NCBI GenBank assembly: GCA_030641605.1
Contig: DAOWHD010000068.1
Coordinates: 1 to 10,935, forward strand
Origin: Thermoplasmata archaeon
GTDB lineage: Archaea; Thermoplasmatota; E2; DHVEG-1
Length of the DNA stretch: 10,935 nt
Reading direction: 5' to 3'
A model generated the notes under the pieces. That model did not search any database. It was given only the letters and a program-made list of their open reading frames with translations, and was not told the origin of the DNA. Made by a program: the position numbers and the translations under genes. This document shows positions 6,305-10,935 of this stretch, piece after piece (within the stretch, counting starts at the first letter, position 1; every line of letters begins with the position of its first letter).

Positions 6305-6329
6305 AAAATAAATTTAATTTGGGTTGAAC

Positions 6330-7862
6330 ATGACAGAAAAAAAGAAAAGTCTCCTATACAAGCTTAAACCACTTATAGAAAGATGGCCTGCCATCACAAA
6401 ACCTGAAGGGCATGTAACATTTAGAACAAAGATATTCTGGACCATCCTTTGCCTGATTATCTACTACATTTTAACAAATGTAATGATCTTTGGACTTGCT
6501 AGTGGTACAATTGATCTTTTTGAGCAGTATCGTTTTATCATGGCAGGTGCATCAGGTTCAATCATGCACCTTGGCATAGGTCCAATCGTCACTGCATCAA
6601 TTATTCTGCAGTTATTCGTCGGTGCTAAAATTATAAATCTTGATCTTACTAAACAGGAAGACAAGGCAATCTATCAAGGCTCCCAAAAAGTACTTGTTGT
6701 AGTGATGATTGTTGTGGAAGCAATACCGCAGATATTTGGGTATTTGCAACCAAGCGATGGTTTGGTAGGTGCAGTCGGTGGAGATTGGGCTAGTTTCGTT
6801 ATTGTTGCTCAGCTTATTATCGGTGCAATGCTTGTATTTTTCATGGATGAACTGATTTCCAAATGGGGTATTGGTTCTGGTATCTCTTTGTTTATTGCTG
6901 CAGGCGTATCACAAGCAATATTTACAGGAACATTCAATTGGTTGCCTGTGCATGGCGGCATAGCAAGTATGAGCAATCCGCCTGCTGGTGTCATACCTGG
7001 AACATATTACTTATCCTCGCATATGTCTCTTGGGGACATAATGGGAGGAGGTTATCAGTCAATCTTTCTAGGAGCGCCGAGAATCGGATATGAAAATGCC
7101 ATAGTTCCGCTGCTTGGTACGCTGCTTATATTCTTTATTGTTGTTTATGCGGAATCTTCTCGTATAGAACTACCTTTAACCCACGCTAAAGTTAGAGGTG
7201 CTCGTGGAAGATATCCTATCAGATTAATCTATGCATCGAACATTCCTGTTATTCTTATGTCTGCTCTTCTAGCAAACATAAACATGTTTGCAATGCTTTT
7301 GTATAGATCTGATTTGCCGCTGTTGGGTCATCAATGGTGGATGGGAAAATATGATCTTGCAGTCAGTACACAACCAATAGCTGGCGGAGCATGGTACCTT
7401 TCCAGTCCTGGCGGAATTAATAGTTGGCTCATGCCAATATTTGCAGGAGGATACGGAGGGCATGATGCCTGGCAGTTTGCTCTTAAGGTTGTTATTTACC
7501 TAGTTGTACTTATTTTTGGATCTATACTTTTTGCGAAATTCTGGATAGAAACCACAAATATGGGGCCTGCAGATGTAGCAAAGCAGATTCAAGGCTCTGG
7601 AATGCAAATACCAGGCTTTAGAAAAGATCCACGTGTATTGAAGAAAGTGTTGGAAAGATACATCCCCATGGTAACAGTCATAGGTGGTGCTACTGTTGGC
7701 GCATTAGCAGGATTTGCAGATTGTATAGGAACCGTCGGTAAAGCTAGCGGTACTGGTGTACTGCTTACTGTTGGTATTATTATCCGTCTGTATGAAGATA
7801 TTGCCAAGGAGCAAGCAATGGAAATGCATCCTGTACTAAGAGGATTCTTTGGAAACGAGTGA
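6330..7862 (+). CDS. secY: Protein translocase channel subunit SecY
   Basis: A 510-residue SecY/Sec61-alpha, the pore of the archaeal Sec translocon. Ten membrane helices can be placed at about 33-53, 83-103, 119-139, 153-172, 182-202, 258-274, 298-323, 386-405, 443-463 and 473-490. The plug region lies around 58-80. The cytosolic loops needed for ribosome binding are recognisable: the TM6-7 loop with RIELPLTHAKVRGARGRYP and the TM8-9 loop with QIQGSGMQIPGFR. External loops after TM5 and after TM7 are long, making the protein longer than many SecYs. The ATG at 6330 is preferred over a TTG six bases earlier, since GGTTGA lies before the ATG as a weak ribosome site. It should partner SecE and Sec61-beta encoded elsewhere, and the DUF106 insertase two genes downstream. 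The stop overlaps a possible GTG of the next frame. Confidence 0.97.
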   Translation: MTEKKKSLLYKLKPLIERWPAITKPEGHVTFRTKIFWTILCLIIYYILTNVMIFGLASGTIDLFEQYRFIMAGASGSIMHLGIGPIVTASIILQLFVGAKIINLDLTKQEDKAIYQGSQKVLVVVMIVVEAIPQIFGYLQPSDGLVGAVGGDWASFVIVAQLIIGAMLVFFMDELISKWGIGSGISLFIAAGVSQAIFTGTFNWLPVHGGIASMSNPPAGVIPGTYYLSSHMSLGDIMGGGYQSIFLGAPRIGYENAIVPLLGTLLIFFIVVYAESSRIELPLTHAKVRGARGRYPIRLIYASNIPVILMSALLANINMFAMLLYRSDLPLLGHQWWMGKYDLAVSTQPIAGGAWYLSSPGGINSWLMPIFAGGYGGHDAWQFALKVVIYLVVLIFGSILFAKFWIETTNMGPADVAKQIQGSGMQIPGFRKDPRVLKKVLERYIPMVTVIGGATVGALAGFADCIGTVGKASGTGVLLTVGIIIRLYEDIAKEQAMEMHPVLRGFFGNE

Positions 7863-7882
7863 AACAGCACATAGGTGGCAAA

Positions 7883-8431
7883 ATGGGAATTATTGTAGTG
7901 ACAGGTATACCGGGCGTTGGAAAAACAACCGTCATGAAAAAAGCTGCAGAAGGCATGGACATCGAATTCGTTACTTTTGGAACGGTGATGATTGATATAG
8001 CAAAAGAAATGGGACTTGTAAAAGACAGAGACGAGATGAGAAAACTAACACTAGCTCAACAAAGAGATCTACAGATACGAACGGCGGAAAAGGTTGGTGA
8101 TATGGAAAATGCCATTGTCGATACCCACTGTACGATAAAAACTCCTAAAGGATACATGCCTGGACTGCCAGAATGGGTCATAAAAAAACTTAAACCTACT
8201 GCAATAGTATTGGTTGAGGCAGATCCTGAGGAAATCTATAACCGAAGAGCAAGCGACACGACCCGCAGCAGGGATCCTGACTCAAAAGAGAAAATAGCAG
8301 AGCATCAACAAATGAACAGAGCTGTTGCCATGGCATACGCAGCAATTACCGGCGCAACGGTCAAAATAGTTTTTAATCATGATGGTGCTATAGATGCTGC
8401 CGTAAAGGAAGCGGCACCAGTATTAGAGTGA
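7883..8431 (+). CDS. adkA: Adenylate kinase, archaeal AdkA type
   Basis: A 182-residue archaeal adenylate kinase converting ATP and AMP to two ADP. The P-loop GIPGVGKTT is at 8-16. The segment DTHCTIKTPKGYMPGLP (80-96) is characteristic of the archaeal AdkA family, whose members are trimers distinct from bacterial Adk. The lid region is short, and Arg-rich residues near 121-130 probably contact phosphates. The ATG at 7883 was chosen because AGGTGG stands a few bases before it and the product then begins MGIIVVTGIPG as in relatives; an upstream GTG at 7859 overlaps the secY stop and would add eight residues. The position right after secY is the widely conserved archaeal order. It supplies ADP/AMP balance and is co-transcribed with translation and export genes. 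Confidence 0.95.
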   Translation: MGIIVVTGIPGVGKTTVMKKAAEGMDIEFVTFGTVMIDIAKEMGLVKDRDEMRKLTLAQQRDLQIRTAEKVGDMENAIVDTHCTIKTPKGYMPGLPEWVIKKLKPTAIVLVEADPEEIYNRRASDTTRSRDPDSKEKIAEHQQMNRAVAMAYAAITGATVKIVFNHDGAIDAAVKEAAPVLE

Positions 8432-8435
8432 GATT

Positions 8436-9092
8436 ATGGAAAGAATGGACAACAAGGCACAGGGAAGCAATCTTTTACTGCTCATGGTTTTTATGATGAT
8501 TATAATGTTCCTCATGCCCACTTTTGGACCGATACTTGGTGTATATTTTGGAGCGATTTTAGAACCAGTAATAGGTTTCAATGGAAATTATCCTTTGCTA
8601 ACTTTGTTTTTTTCGGGTTTGATAGTAGTGACTCTTTCTTCAGTACTTACAAATTTTTTCACTGATTGGATAAAAATGGGCAAATCCCAAGAAATGTCAA
8701 AGACATTCCAAAAAGAGCTAACAAAGGCACGTAAGGAAGGCAACACCAACAGAGTGAATAAGCTTATGAAGATGCAGCCGCAAATTATGAAACAGCAAAC
8801 TGATGCATCTAGCGGAATGATGAAGCCGATGGTGTTTCTGATTATATTCATCTGGCCAATTTTCATGTGGCTTAGAGCCTTTCTTGGAGACTTGCCATAC
8901 CATTATTTTACAGTGCCTTGGGGAGGAGGCGTTTCTCTTTACTATAAACCTTTTCTAATGCAAGCATGGTTATGGCTTTACCTGATATCCTCCATGGTAT
9001 TTGGACAGTTAATTCGGCAGGGTCTTAAGGTAATTAGCTGGTCAGACCGGTGGAAAGAAACAAAAGTAAAAATAATGCCTTTTTCAAAGTAA
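8436..9092 (+). CDS. DUF106/EMC3-like membrane insertase (archaeal YidC-like)
   Basis: A 218-residue membrane protein of the DUF106 family, the archaeal relative of YidC, EMC3, TMCO1 and Get1, thought to help insert membrane proteins alongside SecY. Hydrophobic helices lie at about 12-42, 53-76, 130-149 and 172-194. Between the second and third is a basic cytosolic helical hairpin (about 77-126; KELTKARKEG, then VNKLMKMQPQIMKQQ) matching the ribosome-facing coiled coil of the family. The first helix and the linker are rich in methionine, as expected for a flexible substrate groove. It starts four bases after adkA; an ATG three codons downstream is a possible alternative. Its place in the secY operon fits a joint role in co-translational membrane insertion. 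Direct functional evidence within this lineage is not visible. Confidence 0.9.
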   Translation: MERMDNKAQGSNLLLLMVFMMIIMFLMPTFGPILGVYFGAILEPVIGFNGNYPLLTLFFSGLIVVTLSSVLTNFFTDWIKMGKSQEMSKTFQKELTKARKEGNTNRVNKLMKMQPQIMKQQTDASSGMMKPMVFLIIFIWPIFMWLRAFLGDLPYHYFTVPWGGGVSLYYKPFLMQAWLWLYLISSMVFGQLIRQGLKVISWSDRWKETKVKIMPFSK

Positions 9093-9100
9093 TTTGACTT

Positions 9101-9628
9101 ATGGTAACAATCACGATAAGTGGCACTCCAGGAAGTGGAAAAAGTACCGTTGGAAAACTTCTAAAGAAAAAACTTAGAACAAGGTATGTTTATTCTGGCA
9201 AAATTTTTCGAGAAACTGCAAGGAAGTATGATATGTCTCTAGAGGAATTTGGAAAATATTGTGAGAATAACAAAGAGATTGACCAAGAATTAGACAGACG
9301 CCAACTTGAAATATTGCAAGAAGGTGATGTAATTTTAGAGGGGAGGCTTGCCGGATGGATTGCGCATCGTAACAAAATATCTGCCACAAAAATAATGCTG
9401 GATGCAGATTTAGAAGCAAGGGCCAAACGCATTGTAAAACGTGAAGAAGGAGATACGAAAAAAAGAAAAAAAGAGATTCTTAATAGAGAGAAAAGCGAGG
9501 CGAACCGATATAAAAATTATTACAATATTGATCTTAAGGACACCTCCATCTACGATCTGGTTATTGATTCTACAGATAAAACACCTGAGGAAATTGTAGA
9601 GATAATACTCGGAAAAATTAATAGGTAA
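9101..9628 (+). CDS. cmk: Cytidylate kinase, archaeal type
   Basis: A 175-residue small P-loop kinase that phosphorylates CMP (and dCMP) with ATP. The Walker A loop GTPGSGKST is at 8-16. The nucleotide-binding segment YSGKIFRETA (31-40) and EGRLAGW (80-86) are typical of archaeal Cmk. The C-terminal half carries a strongly basic lid helix region (about 107-138) with several Arg/Lys and YKNYYNIDL. The start ATG follows the DUF106 stop by eight bases, with no obvious Shine-Dalgarno, so translation may depend on coupling. The length is normal for the family. In many archaea L34e and L14e genes lie between or after this gene and cbf5; here cbf5 follows directly. Confidence 0.93.
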   Translation: MVTITISGTPGSGKSTVGKLLKKKLRTRYVYSGKIFRETARKYDMSLEEFGKYCENNKEIDQELDRRQLEILQEGDVILEGRLAGWIAHRNKISATKIMLDADLEARAKRIVKREEGDTKKRKKEILNREKSEANRYKNYYNIDLKDTSIYDLVIDSTDKTPEEIVEIILGKINR

Positions 9629-9633
9629 GCATT

Positions 9634-9642
9634 TTTTATATA
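9634..9642 (+). promoter_or_regulatory. TATA box of cbf5
   Basis: TTTTATATA is centred about 29 bases before the cbf5 ATG at 9668. No ribosome site is seen in the bases before the ATG. Transcription would start at or within a few bases of the ATG, so a leaderless mRNA is likely even if read-through from cmk also occurs. Confidence 0.5.
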
Positions 9643-9667
9643 GTAGTTATCATTCTGTTGCATTGAA

Positions 9668-10669
9668 ATGAGCAGCCAAAAACACATATTACCTTCTGAT
9701 AAAAAACGTACGCGACTTATCAAAGTCCAAGCTAAAACCAACCCAAATTATGGTAAATCTCCAGATGAACGTAGTGTTAACGAGCTACTCGATAATAGCA
9801 TGATTAACTTGGATAAACCACGTGGCCCTACGTCACATCAGATTGATGCTTGGATCAGAGGAATACTGGGAGTCGATAAGGTGGGCCATGGCGGTACACT
9901 GGATCCCAATGCAATAGGAGTTTTGCCTATTGGCATAGGCAATGCCACACGAGCCCTACAGGTCCTTCTGTTGGCAGGTAAGGAATATGTTGGCATCATG
10001 AAACTTCATAAAAGCATTAATAAAAACAAAATTTTAGATGCTTGCAATAGTTTTGTTGGAGATATTTTTCAGATCCCCCCTGTCAGATCCGCGGTTAAAA
10101 GAGTTAGAAGGAAAAGACAGATATATTATCTTGAGGTCATTCAAATCAAAGATAGAGAAGTGTTGTTTCGTGTTGGATGTGAAGCAGGCACGTATGTTAG
10201 AACATTGTGTGTCGACATTGGTAAAAAGCTTGGTTGTGGCGCCCATCTTTCAGAACTCAAGCGTACAAGGGTTGGAAATCTAAGAGAAGAGGATTCAGTA
10301 ATATTACATGACGTGAAAGATGCCTATGTTTTTTGGCAGGAAGAAAAAAATGAAGAAGAGTTTCGTTCAAAGATTCTTCCTATGGAAAGATTGCTTGATC
10401 ATTTACCAAAAATCGTTATTCGTGACTCTGCTGTAGATGCACTTTGTCATGGAGCAAATCTAGCAATACCTGGAGTCGTAGAAATTGACACTGACATCAA
10501 AAAAGGAGATGTAGTTGCCATTTTAACACTGAAGGGCGAAGGAGTTGCATTGGTAAATGCTCTTATGAGCACAGAAGAGATGATTCAAAAAGATACGGGA
10601 ATGTGTGCAGATATCGAAAGAGTCTTAATGAACAAGGGAACATATCCTTCTATCTGGAAAAAGTCTTAA
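9668..10669 (+). CDS. cbf5: tRNA/rRNA pseudouridine synthase Cbf5 (archaeal TruB family)
   Basis: A 333-residue pseudouridine synthase, catalytic subunit of archaeal H/ACA ribonucleoproteins with Nop10, Gar1 and L7Ae, also able to act on tRNA U55. The catalytic motif HGGTLDP (74-80) carries the nucleophile Asp79. Other family marks are LDKPRGPTSHQ (48-58), IPPVRSAVKR (136-145) and the CEAGTYVRTLC stretch (171-181). A PUA domain occupies about 245-325. The first 43 residues, basic and polar, match the N-terminal extension of archaeal/eukaryal Cbf5 rather than bacterial TruB. It lies 39 bases after cmk and 31 bases before tRNA-Ser. There is no sign of truncation. Confidence 0.95.
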   Translation: MSSQKHILPSDKKRTRLIKVQAKTNPNYGKSPDERSVNELLDNSMINLDKPRGPTSHQIDAWIRGILGVDKVGHGGTLDPNAIGVLPIGIGNATRALQVLLLAGKEYVGIMKLHKSINKNKILDACNSFVGDIFQIPPVRSAVKRVRRKRQIYYLEVIQIKDREVLFRVGCEAGTYVRTLCVDIGKKLGCGAHLSELKRTRVGNLREEDSVILHDVKDAYVFWQEEKNEEEFRSKILPMERLLDHLPKIVIRDSAVDALCHGANLAIPGVVEIDTDIKKGDVVAILTLKGEGVALVNALMSTEEMIQKDTGMCADIERVLMNKGTYPSIWKKS

Positions 10670-10700
10670 AGGAGAGGTTTATTCCCTGTATTTGTTTTTT

Positions 10701-10786
10701 GCCGAGGTGGCACAGCCTGGAACTGCGCGAGACTGGAAATCTCGTGAGGATTCGTCCTCACAGGAGTTCGAATCTCCTCCTCGGCG
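10701..10786 (+). tRNA. tRNA-Ser (anticodon GGA)
   Basis: An 86-base class II tRNA. The acceptor stem pairs GCCGAGG with CCTCGGC, followed by discriminator G, a serine identity base. The anticodon arm is CGAGA-CTGGAAA-TCTCG, giving anticodon GGA. The long variable arm (TGAGGA-TTCG-TCCTCA) confirms the serine class. The T arm is AGGAG-TTCGAAT-CTCCT. CCA is not encoded. It starts 31 bases after the cbf5 stop, directly after a T-rich tract (10691-10700). No TATA box is placed well in that gap; CTTAAAG at the cbf5 stop is the only candidate, so co-transcription is possible. Confidence 0.97.
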
Positions 10787-10843
10787 TATCATTCATAAAA
10801 GCAAGGTACTCAACCAGTTTTACTTCAAGAAAATAAGCTCAAG

Positions 10844-10935
10844 TTAACACCAGCATTTTTTTGCTTTTTTAACTACTTCGCGGTCCAATCGTAGGGTAAA
10901 GCATCCCCGTTGGGTTTTCCTCACCTGATGCTTGA
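10844..10935 (-). other. Edge fragment: possible 3' end of a minus-strand gene or structured RNA
   Basis: Between the tRNA-Ser and the window edge, bases about 10874-10935 are visibly richer in G and C than the nearby gaps. On the minus strand two frames stay open from the edge: one ends at TAA 10869-10871 (last residues YPTIGPRSS), the other at TAA 10844-10846 (last residues VVKKAKKCWC). Neither is recognisable. The same stretch holds AAGCATC (10899-10905) complementary to GATGCTT (10927-10933), with an inner CCC-GTT-GGG hairpin. It could be the tail of a coding gene or part of a structured RNA, and the window is too short to decide. Confidence 0.25.
10856..10870 (+). terminator. T-tract terminator downstream of tRNA-Ser
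   Basis: TTTTTTT-GC-TTTTTT on the plus strand is the kind of T-rich sequence that ends transcription by archaeal RNA polymerase. It lies 70 bases after the tRNA and could end the tRNA or cbf5-tRNA transcript. Confidence 0.45.

Noticed and set aside
10670..10677. Strong Shine-Dalgarno-like AGGAGAGG just after the cbf5 stop
   Set aside because: No start codon with a useful frame follows before the tRNA, so it does not mark a gene.
10603..10836. Open frame of 77 codons across the end of cbf5 and the tRNA-Ser
   Set aside because: It overlaps two well-supported genes, shows no family resemblance, and is explained as a shadow frame.

Overview
The window is a piece of an AT-rich archaeal chromosome. 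Archaeal hallmarks are the run uL15–SecY–archaeal-type adenylate kinase–DUF106 (EMC3/YidC-like) protein–archaeal cytidylate kinase–Cbf5, BRE/TATA-type promoter sequences, Shine-Dalgarno sites complementary to an archaeal 16S tail, and tRNA genes without an encoded CCA. The lack of L34e and L14e between cmk and cbf5, together with the style of the secreted-protein signal peptide, suggests the Thermoplasmata/Candidatus Thermoplasmatota side of the Euryarchaeota. This placement is an inference.

Left part (1-3165): a tRNA-Ala(GGC) on the minus strand, then a large membrane sensor histidine kinase (seven predicted helices, two PAS domains, HisKA, HATPase) with no response regulator beside it, then a METTL5-type rRNA N6-adenine methyltransferase. 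Middle part (3205-5046, minus strand): two exported proteins. One is a membrane-anchored glutamine-amidotransferase-fold protein with an apparently intact Cys-His-Glu triad. The other is a secreted protein of unknown function. They are separated by a hairpin plus T-tract that overlaps the next promoter. A divergent AT-rich region (5047-5240) then serves the secreted protein on one side and a NYN/PIN-like nuclease on the other.

Right part (5830-10786, plus strand): the end of the archaeal spc-type ribosomal/secretion cluster. uL15 opens a new transcript with its own strong promoter; secY, adkA, the DUF106 gene and cmk follow with gaps of 4 to 25 bases. cbf5 has its own TATA box and may be leaderless. 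A tRNA-Ser(GGA) follows 31 bases after cbf5. The genes combine protein synthesis and membrane insertion (uL15, SecY, DUF106), nucleotide supply (AdkA, Cmk) and rRNA/tRNA modification (Cbf5, METTL5). The last 150 bases hold T-tracts and a relatively GC-rich stretch cut by the window edge, which may be the end of a minus-strand gene or a structured RNA.

I found no CRISPR array, transposase, integrase, toxin-antitoxin pair or recognisable defence system. The most unusual points are small: an 11-base word present four times, a promoter sequence shared by the nuclease and uL15 genes, an inverted repeat at the predicted uL15 start site, the break of the ribosomal operon just before uL15, and the two uncharacterised exported proteins. 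Several starts given here (TTG or internal ATG codons) were chosen from Shine-Dalgarno spacing and differ from the longest open frame.
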